Part shown: positions 34,215 to 41,246 of the stretch, piece by piece | Layout: each line of letters starts with the position of its first letter | How positions within the stretch are numbered: position 1 is the first letter of the stretch | Source: an uncultured Bacilli bacterium | Lineage (GTDB): Bacteria; Bacillota_I; Bacilli_A; RF39; UBA660 | Direction of reading: 5' to 3' | DNA length: 41,323 nucleotides | NCBI GenBank assembly: GCA_934090735.1 | Contig: CAKOJR010000007.1 | Location: 1 to 41,323, forward strand | Made by a program: the position numbers and the translations under genes | Notes under the pieces: generated by a model | Databases searched by the model: none | What the model was told of the DNA's origin: nothing | The model's input: the letters and a program-made list of their open reading frames with translations, nothing else

Positions 34215-34764
34215 ATATGAAAAAAAACTTCCGTATCCAATAAATATTCGAAATAAAAATGTTAAGCTTGCAAAGTATATAATTACGCAATATGGAGGTT
34301 ATGCAGGTGAACTTGGCGCTGCATTAAGATATTTTAGCCAAAAATTCACTATGCCTACAGACGAAGGACGTGCATTATTAAATGATATTGCTACGGAAGA
34401 GATTGGACATGCTGAAATGATTTGTGTTATGGTTCATCAACTTTTAGATGGTGCTAGCAAGGAAGAACTAATGAATGCTGGGTTAACTGGCACTTATGTA
34501 GAGCATGGTTTGGGAATTTATCCTATGGACGTGAATGGAATGCCATTTGATGCTAAAACAATTGCTTCTACTGGAGATGCTGTAGTTGATTTGGCAGAGG
34601 ATATGGCTGCTGAAGAAAAAGCGAGAATTGTTTATGAACATTTAATTGATATTGCTGATGACGATGATGTTATAGATGTATTGTTATATTTAAGGCAAAG
34701 AGAAGTTGTTCACTATAATATGTTTAAAATGTTGTATAAAAAGTATAAAGAGATGAAGAAATAA
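34207..34764 (+). CDS. cotJC: spore coat protein CotJC, manganese-catalase-like
   Basis: 185 residues, close to the Bacillus length of 189. The start MFKYEKKLPYPINI and ITQYGGYAGELGAALRYFSQ are characteristic. Di-metal ligands of the ferritin-like Mn-catalase fold appear as GELGAA, ATEEIGHAEM, AAEEKAR and REVVH. Probably breaks down H2O2 in the spore coat. Translationally coupled to cotJAB by an 8-nt overlap, with its ribosome site GGGAGG inside that gene. A terminator overlaps its stop. Confidence 0.95.
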   Translation: MFKYEKKLPYPINIRNKNVKLAKYIITQYGGYAGELGAALRYFSQKFTMPTDEGRALLNDIATEEIGHAEMICVMVHQLLDGASKEELMNAGLTGTYVEHGLGIYPMDVNGMPFDAKTIASTGDAVVDLAEDMAAEEKARIVYEHLIDIADDDDVIDVLLYLRQREVVHYNMFKMLYKKYKEMKK

Positions 34765-34778
34765 TCTTCATTTTTTTT
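34753..34778 (+). terminator. intrinsic terminator of the cotJ operon
   Basis: ATGAAGA / TCTTCAT stem, 5-nt loop, eight T. Confidence 0.75.
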
Positions 34779-34789
34779 AGGCTGTGTGA

Positions 34790-34795
34790 TAAAAT
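34790..34795 (+). promoter_or_regulatory. -10 box of the Trx-like/trmL operon
   Basis: TAAAAT, 16 nt before the ATG, one mismatch from consensus. It lies just after the cotJC terminator. Confidence 0.4.
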
Positions 34796-34811
34796 TAATT
34801 AGAGGTGTAGA

Positions 34812-35291
34812 ATGAAAAAAAATAGATATGTTAAGTTGTTTATTATACTTTTGTTAACTGTTGTTATGACTATTTTAGTTTGCAATTTATATAGAAATTA
34901 TGAAAATAATAAATTAAATAAAAGCTATATTTCCAGATATATCACGAATATTTCGCTAAAAGATTTATCAAATTCTATAGTTGAAACCGGAGATAATACT
35001 TTTGTATATTTTGGAGTGACAGGCAATGATGAAATTTACAAAATGGAGAAAGACTTGAAGAAGAGCATTGTAAATAATCACATGGAAGATGATTGCTTAT
35101 ATATTGATGCTACTAAAATGAGTGTTGCAGATGTAAATGATTTACTAAATAGTGATAGGAAGATACAGAAATTTCCGGCAATAGTTTATTTAAAAAACGG
35201 AAGTGTAGTAGAAATTCTTGATAGTTCAATGCATAAATTGAATTCCAGTGACTTTAATAATCTTTTGGATACTTATGAGGTAAAAAGGTAA
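34812..35291 (+). CDS. membrane-anchored thioredoxin-fold-like protein without CxxC
   Basis: 159 residues. One N-terminal membrane segment (about residues 8-26) and an extracytoplasmic domain. TFVYFGVTGNDEIYKMEKDL resembles the first strand and helix of thioredoxin, and FPAIVYLKNGSVVEIL resembles the cis-Pro strand and following hairpin. The active-site CxxC is missing (GVTGNDE instead), so redox catalysis is unlikely. Its TAA overlaps the trmL ATG (TAATG). A binding or chaperone role is possible. Assignment is by pattern only. Confidence 0.6.
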   Translation: MKKNRYVKLFIILLLTVVMTILVCNLYRNYENNKLNKSYISRYITNISLKDLSNSIVETGDNTFVYFGVTGNDEIYKMEKDLKKSIVNNHMEDDCLYIDATKMSVADVNDLLNSDRKIQKFPAIVYLKNGSVVEILDSSMHKLNSSDFNNLLDTYEVKR

Positions 35292-35809
35292 TGAGTAGAA
35301 TTAATGTTGTTTTATTTGAACCTGAAATACCTGGTAATACTGGTAATATTATGCGTACCTGTGCTGCTACTGAATGCACTTTACATTTAATTGAACCACT
35401 TGGTTTCAGTTTAAGTGAAAAGTATTTGAAAAGAAGCGGAGTTAATTATTTGGAGAATTGTCATTATGTATTGTATGATGATTTAACTGATTTTTTTTCA
35501 AAGTGTAAGGGTAAATATTATTTTTTTACAAGATATGGACATAAGCCACATTCAGATGCTAATTTCACTTTGAGTGATGGTGAAGATGTTTATTTAATAT
35601 TTGGCAAAGAGTCTACTGGCTTACCTTTGGATTTATTAAAAGATAATATAAAAAATTGTTATAGAATTCCTATGAGTGATAATGTTCGAGCTTTAAATGT
35701 TTCAAACTCTGTGGCAATTGCATTATATGAGGCATTGAGGCAGAATAATTATTTGGATTTGCTATTTGATGAACCATTTAAAGGAAAAAATTATATTGAA
35801 GAATCATAA
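35291..35809 (+). CDS. trmL: tRNA (cytidine(34)-2'-O)-methyltransferase TrmL
   Basis: 172 residues, SPOUT family. It methylates the wobble ribose in certain leucine tRNAs using S-adenosylmethionine. Motifs: FEPEIPGNTGNIMRT at the start, IFGKESTGLP in the middle and IPMSDNVRALNVSNSVAIAL, which forms the SAM-binding knot. Complete length. Coupled to the upstream gene by TAATG. Confidence 0.96.
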   Translation: MSRINVVLFEPEIPGNTGNIMRTCAATECTLHLIEPLGFSLSEKYLKRSGVNYLENCHYVLYDDLTDFFSKCKGKYYFFTRYGHKPHSDANFTLSDGEDVYLIFGKESTGLPLDLLKDNIKNCYRIPMSDNVRALNVSNSVAIALYEALRQNNYLDLLFDEPFKGKNYIEES

Positions 35810-35839
35810 AAAGAAGTGTGTTACGATTACACTTCTTTT
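35809..35839. terminator. bidirectional terminator between trmL and ferredoxin
   Basis: 11-bp perfect stem AAAAGAAGTGT / ACACTTCTTTT, 9-nt loop, with A and T runs on either side so that it can work on both strands. It overlaps the ferredoxin stop. Confidence 0.8.
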
Positions 35840-36012
35840 ATTTCGATAGCACCAGTTGGGCAACATTCAGCAGTATTTTTAGTGTTTTCTGTTACAGTTT
35901 CATTTATAACATGACTTTTTCCGTCTTCGTCAAAAGAAAAATTTTCACTGCACATACTTATACACATGCCACATTTGATGCATAATTCTTTATTTACTGT
36001 TACTTTTTCCAT
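35827..36012 (-). CDS. single-cluster 4Fe-4S ferredoxin
   Basis: 61 residues. CIKCGMCISMC (Cys11, Cys14, Cys17) and a later CPTGAI supply the four ligands for one [4Fe-4S] cluster, as in Bacillus-type ferredoxin. An electron carrier in the cytoplasm. GGAGG lies 5 nt before the ATG. Convergent with trmL and divergent from the 36112 gene. Confidence 0.93.
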   Translation of the reverse strand: MEKVTVNKELCIKCGMCISMCSENFSFDEDGKSHVINETVTENTKNTAECCPTGAIEIKEV

Positions 36013-36027
36013 TGTTCCTCCAATATA

Positions 36028-36055
36028 ATTATACCCGCTGTTTTTAAAAATTCAA
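36028..36055 (-). promoter_or_regulatory. ferredoxin promoter
   Basis: On the minus strand TTGAAT, a 16-nt spacer and a perfect TATAAT ending 15 nt before the ATG. The leader would be about 9 nt. Confidence 0.55.
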
Positions 36056-36088
36056 CAAAAACTATAAAAATAATGTAAAATATGATAT

Positions 36089-36094
36089 TATAAT
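36089..36094 (+). promoter_or_regulatory. -10 box of the 36112 gene
   Basis: TATAAT, 17 nt before the GTG start; no clear -35. Confidence 0.45.
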
Positions 36095-36111
36095 AATGAG
36101 TAGGTGGTAAC

Positions 36112-36876
36112 GTGAATCGAATGGATAAATACAGCGACGAAACTCCAGAGTTAAAAAGAAGAATTGATAAATATTCTAAATTATATGAAAATGATAATTT
36201 GAGTGATTACGATAAATTTGACGTTGATTCTAATGTGTCTGTTCTGAAGGATAATGCGCGTAGTATTGACATTGACCAAATAAGAGAAATGCTTGATAAA
36301 AAGTATAGAGACAATGTTCCGAAAAGAAAGTCTATCAATGTTGAAACGGTGCAAGAAGAAAATGTGAATTTGCAACAAAAAAATGATATAAAAGAATATG
36401 ACTTAAATGTAATACTTGATAAGGCGAAACAGAATCGTAAAGTTTCATATGAAGAGGAAAGATTGAACCGAATTGAAACAAGTTCAAGTGAAAAATTGAT
36501 AGACGAGATAAATAGAAAATATAAGCCTAGAGATGAAAGTGAAGAAGCCGCCGAACTTTTGAATTTGATAAATACTATAACTGAATTAGAACTTAAAAAT
36601 CAAAATAAAAATAATAATGATCAAATGGATGATAATTATGATGTACCAAATTTAGTTGCAGCTCAAGAACTTGCTAAACAGGGTGATGATGATGAGACTT
36701 TTTATACAGGAAAATTAGCAATTAAAGAAGATGATTATGACGATTTTAAAGAAATACAGAATGATATAAAGTCTGATTCTATTGTCATAAAAATATTAAT
36801 ATTTATTTTTATTATTTTAATTTTAGGTGCTATAATATTTGCATTAAATAAATTTTTAAATTTAGGACTATTTTAA
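36112..36876 (+). CDS. tail-anchored acidic membrane protein of unknown function
   Basis: Not recognised. It has 254 residues: a long, highly charged, probably coiled and disordered cytoplasmic part (1-225), then a single strongly hydrophobic C-terminal segment (about 229-250) rich in Ile. A loosely repeated motif occurs: REMLDKKYRD near residue 62 and LIDEINRKYKPRDE near 133. GTG is the likely start because AGGTGG is spaced for it; an ATG 9 nt later is too far. The layout suits a membrane-tethered scaffold or regulator. It lies just upstream of yunB. Confidence 0.72.
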   Translation: MNRMDKYSDETPELKRRIDKYSKLYENDNLSDYDKFDVDSNVSVLKDNARSIDIDQIREMLDKKYRDNVPKRKSINVETVQEENVNLQQKNDIKEYDLNVILDKAKQNRKVSYEEERLNRIETSSSEKLIDEINRKYKPRDESEEAAELLNLINTITELELKNQNKNNNDQMDDNYDVPNLVAAQELAKQGDDDETFYTGKLAIKEDDYDDFKEIQNDIKSDSIVIKILIFIFIILILGAIIFALNKFLNLGLF

Positions 36877-36888
36877 ATAGTCTTTTTT
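36866..36888 (+). terminator. intrinsic terminator before yunB
   Basis: GACTATT / AATAGTC stem, 3-nt loop, six T. The yunB -10 starts directly after the T-run. Confidence 0.75.
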
Positions 36889-36896
36889 CATATAAT
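36889..36896 (+). promoter_or_regulatory. CATATAAT -10 of leaderless yunB
   Basis: CATATAAT ends 5 nt before the ATG, and no Shine-Dalgarno is present. It reads both as a TATAAT -10 and as a sigma-E-like CATA -10, which would suit yunB, a sigma-E gene in Bacillus. Confidence 0.5.
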
Positions 36897-36901
36897 TAAA
36901 T

Positions 36902-37594
36902 ATGAGAAAATTTAAAACTAAAAAAATTTATAATTTATCAACTTTTGTTTTTTTCAGTATAGTTTTTTTAACGTTAATTTTATTTTTAAATGTCTCTTTT
37001 AATTTTAGTAATGGACTAGTTTCGTTAACAAAACAAATGATTAAAGAAAATTTAACTAAATCTCTTTCTAAAAATTTTGAACTTCCAATTTTAAAAAAGT
37101 ATGATGCTGATAATTTGATAAACATTAAGTATAATGAAAATAATGAGTTGTCTGATATTGATTTTCGAATTAATGATGCGTATGATATAGCTTCAGAAAT
37201 TTGTAATAACTTAAAAGTTTCTGGATTTAAATATAATGCTGATTTGATAAATATTTTTGAAAATGATGAGCAAAATATTATTATGAAAGTACCAATATAT
37301 TATTATTTACAAAATCCACTAGTGTCAAATATCAGCCCCAAGGTTTACGTTAAATTAAATTATATAAGAGATTTTCTTTATGAGATAAAAGTTGTGGTAA
37401 AAAATTACGGAATAAATAGCTTGCATGTGGAACTATATTTGAATTTAAAAATCGATAGTCAAATTTTTTTTTACACTAATAAAAGTTTTTCTACTAATTA
37501 TAGCATTTTACTGTCATCAAAAATAATCAATGGAAAAATCCCTTCGATATATGGTGGGACATTTGAAAAGAATTCTGGTTTTTTAAATATATAA
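36902..37594 (+). CDS. yunB: sporulation protein YunB
   Basis: 230 residues, slightly shorter than Bacillus YunB (about 254). One N-terminal membrane segment (about residues 12-33). The C-terminal half carries the family pattern: VPIYYYLQNPLVSNISPKVY, then YGINSLHVELYLNLKI, and a final IINGKIPSIYGG corresponding to IVGxVPxxY. YunB is a mother-cell sporulation protein of unclear mechanism. It appears leaderless, with CATATAAT ending 5 nt before the ATG. It opens a block also containing yutD, yutH-like and yutI-like genes, an order shared with Bacillus. Confidence 0.87.
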   Translation: MRKFKTKKIYNLSTFVFFSIVFLTLILFLNVSFNFSNGLVSLTKQMIKENLTKSLSKNFELPILKKYDADNLINIKYNENNELSDIDFRINDAYDIASEICNNLKVSGFKYNADLINIFENDEQNIIMKVPIYYYLQNPLVSNISPKVYVKLNYIRDFLYEIKVVVKNYGINSLHVELYLNLKIDSQIFFYTNKSFSTNYSILLSSKIINGKIPSIYGGTFEKNSGFLNI

Positions 37595-37652
37595 TAAATG
37601 TAACTATAGAAATAAATTAATTATTGTGTTATATTATAGATAGTGAGGATAT

Positions 37653-38450
37653 ATGAATTTTTTTGTTAATCGTTCAATAGATGTAGGAATTGAAAATTAT
37701 CTGTTAAAAAAGAATAATGAGAAATATGATAAATCTCATATTTTTGAAGTGTTGGTAATTGAGATGCTTATAAATATTTATGGTGAGATTAACATTATTA
37801 ATCCTTATAAATTAAAAGATTCAAAAAGTTTTGTAAAAAATTTACAAATATACGGACTTAGTTCTAAAATCACTTATCAATTTATTGATTTGATGGATGA
37901 ATATTATAAGTGGCTTTCTGCGTCAAATAGTCGTTGCACAAATCTAATTGAAAAAATAAAATTTATATTATTACAGATGGTATTACATAAGACGAGTGAA
38001 AAAAAGCTTTCTTGTCACGAAAAAGAGTTTTATGTTAGATTTTTTGAAAATAAAATTATAGGTTTGAATGAAATATGTAAATTAATGAAAGATGATAATT
38101 TAAGTTTTTATAGAATGTGGAATTTGAAAAAGAACTTTATTAATACCGCTCATGTAAAATTTAATTATGAATTAATGTTACCTGATTTTTTTGATGAGAA
38201 AAAGTATAAAGAGTTTGGAATATCTTTAAATGATATGTCTAAACTGTCAAATGAAACTGTTGAAAAAATAAATAATAAAATAGTTGTTGAGGAAGCAATT
38301 ACTGAAAAAAAGAAAAGTAAATTTGTAATTCCATTGAAACTAATGATTTCTTCTGGCAATGGATTTGTTGATACACTAGTCTTATTAAGTGTGATGGCCA
38401 CTGAAATCATGATTGGCATAATTATAGCGGTTTCAGTTATGAGGGGGTAA
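37653..38450 (+). CDS. protein of unknown function with a C-terminal membrane segment
   Basis: Not recognised. It has 265 residues: an N-terminal helical, lysine- and asparagine-rich cytoplasmic part, and a hydrophobic C-terminus (about 240-262, LVLLSVMATEIMIGIIIAVS). GAGGATAT lies before the ATG. yutD starts 2 nt after its stop, so they form an operon. The position between yunB and yutD hints at a sporulation link, without direct proof. Confidence 0.7.
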   Translation: MNFFVNRSIDVGIENYLLKKNNEKYDKSHIFEVLVIEMLINIYGEINIINPYKLKDSKSFVKNLQIYGLSSKITYQFIDLMDEYYKWLSASNSRCTNLIEKIKFILLQMVLHKTSEKKLSCHEKEFYVRFFENKIIGLNEICKLMKDDNLSFYRMWNLKKNFINTAHVKFNYELMLPDFFDEKKYKEFGISLNDMSKLSNETVEKINNKIVVEEAITEKKKSKFVIPLKLMISSGNGFVDTLVLLSVMATEIMIGIIIAVSVMRG

Positions 38451-38452
38451 TT

Positions 38453-38728
38453 ATGGGTGTTAAAACGATAAGTAACAAAAGGTATATTTTGATTAAAGAC
38501 AATGATGGATTTAAACAAGAAGACGTAGAGAGTAAACTTACGGATTACTATGACGATTTTGATTATATTGTTGGTGATTGGGCATATGGCAAATTGAGAT
38601 TAAAAGGGTTTTACGCAGATGACAGTAAAAAAGTAAAGGATTTTAATAATATAAAATATGTGGATAATTATATTATTAATAATTGTGCTTATAAATGTAT
38701 GTACTTTATTTTAAAACGTGATAATTAG
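38453..38728 (+). CDS. yutD: YutD family protein
   Basis: 91 residues. The family signature YDYIVGDWGYGQLRLKGF is seen as DYIVGDWAYGKLRLKGFY at about residues 38-55, followed by the closing CAYKCMYFIL. YutD is a conserved small cytoplasmic protein of Bacilli with no settled function. Ribosome site GAGGGGG, coupled to the preceding gene. Confidence 0.9.
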   Translation: MGVKTISNKRYILIKDNDGFKQEDVESKLTDYYDDFDYIVGDWAYGKLRLKGFYADDSKKVKDFNNIKYVDNYIINNCAYKCMYFILKRDN

Positions 38729-38757
38729 TTGATACATTGTTGAAAATATGTTAATAT
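38729..38757 (+). promoter_or_regulatory. promoter of the DUF1292-like gene
   Basis: TTGATA, a 17-nt spacer and TAATAT, directly after the yutD stop. Confidence 0.45.
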
Positions 38758-38787
38758 TTTATGTGTGATATTAGAGAGGTAGGAAAT

Positions 38788-39072
38788 ATGAATAATACAG
38801 TTAGTTTAACAAAACAAAATGGGGAAAAATTGCAAGCTGAGATAATAAGTTATTTTGAGATTGCCGATACTAAAAAGAGGTATTTATTCTATACTTTGAA
38901 TGAGGCGGTAGAAAATGGACTTGTTAAAATGTATGTTTCTGAGGTTTCTGATAGTATGAATGTTACTGATAACATTACTGACGATGAATGGAATAAAATA
39001 AAAGCAGTTATGAAGTCAATTTTGACAAATAGCAATAGTGTAGAAATTAAATATTTAAAGTGGGAGGACTAA
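38788..39072 (+). CDS. DUF1292-like small protein
   Basis: 94 residues. NNTVSLTKQNGEKLQAEIISYFEI followed by KKRYLFYTLNE matches the beta-rich start of the DUF1292 (YrzB-like) family, which has no known function; the C-terminal half is helical. AGAGAGG fits this ATG better than an in-frame ATG 27 nt upstream. The next gene begins 1 nt after its stop. Confidence 0.65.
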   Translation: MNNTVSLTKQNGEKLQAEIISYFEIADTKKRYLFYTLNEAVENGLVKMYVSEVSDSMNVTDNITDDEWNKIKAVMKSILTNSNSVEIKYLKWED

Positions 39073-39073
39073 G

Positions 39074-39646
39074 ATGGGAAAAATAATAATGGCTTCTCCA
39101 AAAGTTATTGCTGTAACTTTTGATCAGGCTAATAGCATGAAAGATAAATATAATGAATTTATAAAAAGTAACATTAGTGTTGCTTCAAATACAAATGATA
39201 AAGTAGAAGAAGTTAAAACTGAATCTTTAAATTTGGATAGTCCTGGAGTATCTGTGATTAATGAGCAGAGTGAAAGTATTAAGTCTGATTCTCAAGCTGT
39301 ACCTGCTGATAATAATATTTTTTCTAGTACAAATGAAAGTAATTCGCCAGTAGCAGATAATGTTAGTGCTAATGTTTCTATGGTTAATGACTTGACTCAG
39401 AAATTAAGTGGCGTTACTTTAACTGATGCAGAATTAAGTGAGCTCGAGGATGGTTTAATTGAAGTAATTAAGATTGCAGAATTATCAATTCACTCTGTTA
39501 TAGAGCAATATCGTGAAAAGAATAATAAAAAGGAAGATATTGTTTCTCAACAAGAAGTTAGTGTTTCTCCTAATGATAATATGCCTGCATTTGATTCTGG
39601 TGCTAATATATTTGATAGTCCAAGTGAAGGTAAAAGCATAGCATAA
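39074..39646 (+). CDS. low-complexity acidic protein of unknown function
   Basis: Not recognised. It has 190 residues, with no signal peptide or membrane segment. Residues 35-105 and 155-190 are Ser/Asn/Asp-rich and probably disordered; a helical core (about 106-148, LTDAELSELEDGLIEVIKIAEL) lies between. GGGAGG 7 nt upstream sets the start. It is cotranscribed with the DUF1292-like gene and ends in a terminator hairpin. Confidence 0.68.
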   Translation: MGKIIMASPKVIAVTFDQANSMKDKYNEFIKSNISVASNTNDKVEEVKTESLNLDSPGVSVINEQSESIKSDSQAVPADNNIFSSTNESNSPVADNVSANVSMVNDLTQKLSGVTLTDAELSELEDGLIEVIKIAELSIHSVIEQYREKNNKKEDIVSQQEVSVSPNDNMPAFDSGANIFDSPSEGKSIA

Positions 39647-39661
39647 TCACTATGTTTTTTT
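39632..39661 (+). terminator. intrinsic terminator before the yutH-like gene
   Basis: AAAAGCATAG / CTATGTTTTT stem (one G-U), 8-nt loop, T-run. It overlaps the stop of the upstream gene and the -35 of the next promoter. Confidence 0.7.
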
Positions 39662-39669
39662 CATATATA
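39641..39669 (+). promoter_or_regulatory. sigma-E-like promoter of the leaderless yutH-like gene
   Basis: GCATAAT (39641-39647) matches six of seven positions of the sigma-E -35 (KMATATT). A 14-nt spacer and CATATATA follow. The -10 ends 5 nt before the ATG, and no Shine-Dalgarno is present. Confidence 0.5.
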
Positions 39670-39674
39670 AAAGT

Positions 39675-40550
39675 ATGAAAGAATTTATAGAATATAATTA
39701 TAATTTGATTTGTGATGAACTGATTGCGTTGGATGATTTATTATATTTTACCTATAATGATAAATATTATATAATTTCTTCTTTTGAACGCGATGAAGTT
39801 GAGTTTGACAATATTATAAAGTTCTTAATAATCAATAATATTAAATTTTTTAATATTGTTGTTAATAACAGAGGCAATTATATTTCAGAATTTGATGGAA
39901 AAAGATATGTGTTAATGACAAGTGATGAAAACAACAAGATTATTAATTTTCCTATGAATGATGTCGTAATACTAGCTAAAACTAATCACTGGGGTGATAT
40001 ATGGAGTGAGCGTGTACTTCAGTTAGAGAAGCAAAAAAATGAGCTACAAATTAATAAGGATATTTATTATATATTAAATTATTACATAGGTTTAATAGAA
40101 ATTTGCATTTTTAATTATAATTTTATTATAAAAAAATTTGGTGAAGTTGGGATGTTTAGTATTCAACATAATAGAATGAATGTGCCAATATATTCTTTTT
40201 CGTACTATAATCCAGTTAATTTTTTGTTTGATTATAGATTTCGTGATTTGGCCGAATATCTTAAAGTATGTTTTTTTAAATCAGAAATTTCAATTGAAGA
40301 AACGTTAAATTTTGTTGATAAATATTCTTTTGATGATTTTTCAATTAATATGTTTTTAGTTAGGCTGTTGTATCCAACTTATTTTTTAGAGATATATGAT
40401 TTACAAAATAAGGATGTCATTGATTCAAATTTGATTTCTGATTTAATAAAAAAAAGTTCTCAATATGAAAACTTTATTTTGGATTTAGTAAAAATTTTAT
40501 CAAGCAATTTTAATGTTGTTGTTAAATTTCCTTTTATATGTCGACGTTAA
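39675..40550 (+). CDS. YutH/CotS-like spore coat-associated kinase-fold protein
   Basis: 291 residues. The C-terminal half shows the YutH pattern: HWGDIWSERVLQLEKQ, a hydrophobic YYIGLIEICIFN helix, IQHNRM in the position of HERF, and NPVNFLFDYRFRDLAEYLK, equivalent to NPxDWVYDHPSRDxAEYIR. YutH is related to CotS-type coat proteins with a choline-kinase-like fold. Classical kinase catalytic residues are not evident, so it may be structural. Leaderless with a sigma-E-like promoter. Its 3' end overlaps the convergent yutI by 17 nt. Confidence 0.72.
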   Translation: MKEFIEYNYNLICDELIALDDLLYFTYNDKYYIISSFERDEVEFDNIIKFLIINNIKFFNIVVNNRGNYISEFDGKRYVLMTSDENNKIINFPMNDVVILAKTNHWGDIWSERVLQLEKQKNELQINKDIYYILNYYIGLIEICIFNYNFIIKKFGEVGMFSIQHNRMNVPIYSFSYYNPVNFLFDYRFRDLAEYLKVCFFKSEISIEETLNFVDKYSFDDFSINMFLVRLLYPTYFLEIYDLQNKDVIDSNLISDLIKKSSQYENFILDLVKILSSNFNVVVKFPFICRR

Positions 40551-40761
40551 TAACATCTTTTATTTCTGGTAATTCTTCTTTTATTGATTCTAGTATGCCA
40601 TATTTTATAGTTTCATTTTTGTGAGGGCAGCATCCACAAGCTCCTGTTAATTTAATGTATACAATATCATCTTCTAATTTGACAAATTCTAGGTTACCTC
40701 CATCACTATTAAGGTATGGAACTATTTTTTCAATTATTTCTTGTACTTTTTTTTCTTTCAT
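40534..40761 (-). CDS. NifU C-terminal-domain iron-sulfur scaffold protein (YutI-like)
   Basis: 75 residues. IVPYLNSDGGNLEFVKLED and GACGCCPHKNET are the NfuA/NifU C-terminal signature; the CxxC (CGCC) pair holds a cluster for transfer to target proteins. The length suits the short Bacillus YutI type. A purine-rich AAGAAAGGAAA lies before the ATG. It converges on the yutH-like gene with a 17-nt overlap. Confidence 0.92.
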   Translation of the reverse strand: MKEKKVQEIIEKIVPYLNSDGGNLEFVKLEDDIVYIKLTGACGCCPHKNETIKYGILESIKEELPEIKDVINVDI

Positions 40762-40802
40762 TTTCGATTTTCCTTTCTTAATAATATTTATTTATATAGA
40801 TG

Positions 40803-40831
40803 ATATTATCATAAAATCTATATTTATTCAA
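40803..40831 (-). promoter_or_regulatory. promoter of the yutI-like gene
   Basis: On the minus strand TTGAAT, a 17-nt spacer and TAATAT. Confidence 0.4.
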
Positions 40832-40841
40832 ATAATATAAT

Positions 40842-40870
40842 TTTACTTATTATTGTGATAATGATATAAT
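40842..40870 (+). promoter_or_regulatory. promoter of the S1-domain gene
   Basis: TTTACT, a 17-nt spacer and a perfect TATAAT ending 15 nt before the ATG. Confidence 0.5.
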
Positions 40871-40885
40871 TTTTTTGGTGATATT

Positions 40886-41206
40886 ATGTATAAGGTTAAT
40901 CAAATTGTTAAGGTTATAGTTACAGGTTGGACAAAGTATGGTATTTTTGTAGAGCTAAAGGGTGGTTATTCAGGGATGATTCATATTTCAGAAATAGATA
41001 CAAGTTTTGTGTCCGATATAAATAGATATGTCTGTCTTAAAGAGAAAATTTTCGCTAAAATATTATCTATTGATGAAGTACATAAGCATGTTAATTTATC
41101 TATTAAATGTATGAATTATCGTGATAGTTCTGAATTTGACGAAACGCTTTTAGGATTTAGGCCTTTATATGAGAAATTGCCTGAATGGGTTGAAAATAAA
41201 TTTTAA
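40886..41206 (+). CDS. S1-domain RNA-binding protein, YugI/CvfD family
   Basis: 106 residues. One S1 (OB-fold) domain covers about residues 5-75, with VTGWTKYGIFVELKGGYSGMIHISEI and VNLSIKCM. The C-terminal tail GFRPLYEKLPEWVENKF matches the general stress protein 13/CvfD family. These bind RNA or the ribosome and act after transcription. GGTGATATT sets the start; the leader is about 9 nt. Confidence 0.9.
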   Translation: MYKVNQIVKVIVTGWTKYGIFVELKGGYSGMIHISEIDTSFVSDINRYVCLKEKIFAKILSIDEVHKHVNLSIKCMNYRDSSEFDETLLGFRPLYEKLPEWVENKF

Positions 41207-41240
41207 AAAAAAGTTTGTATTTTAATACAAACTTTAATTT
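41206..41240. terminator. bidirectional terminator between the S1-domain gene and tRNA-Lys
   Basis: 11-bp perfect stem AAAGTTTGTAT / ATACAAACTTT with a 4-nt loop. A long A-run on the left gives eight or more U on the minus strand, and a T-rich right side serves the plus strand. Confidence 0.85.
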
Positions 41241-41246
41241 TTAATT

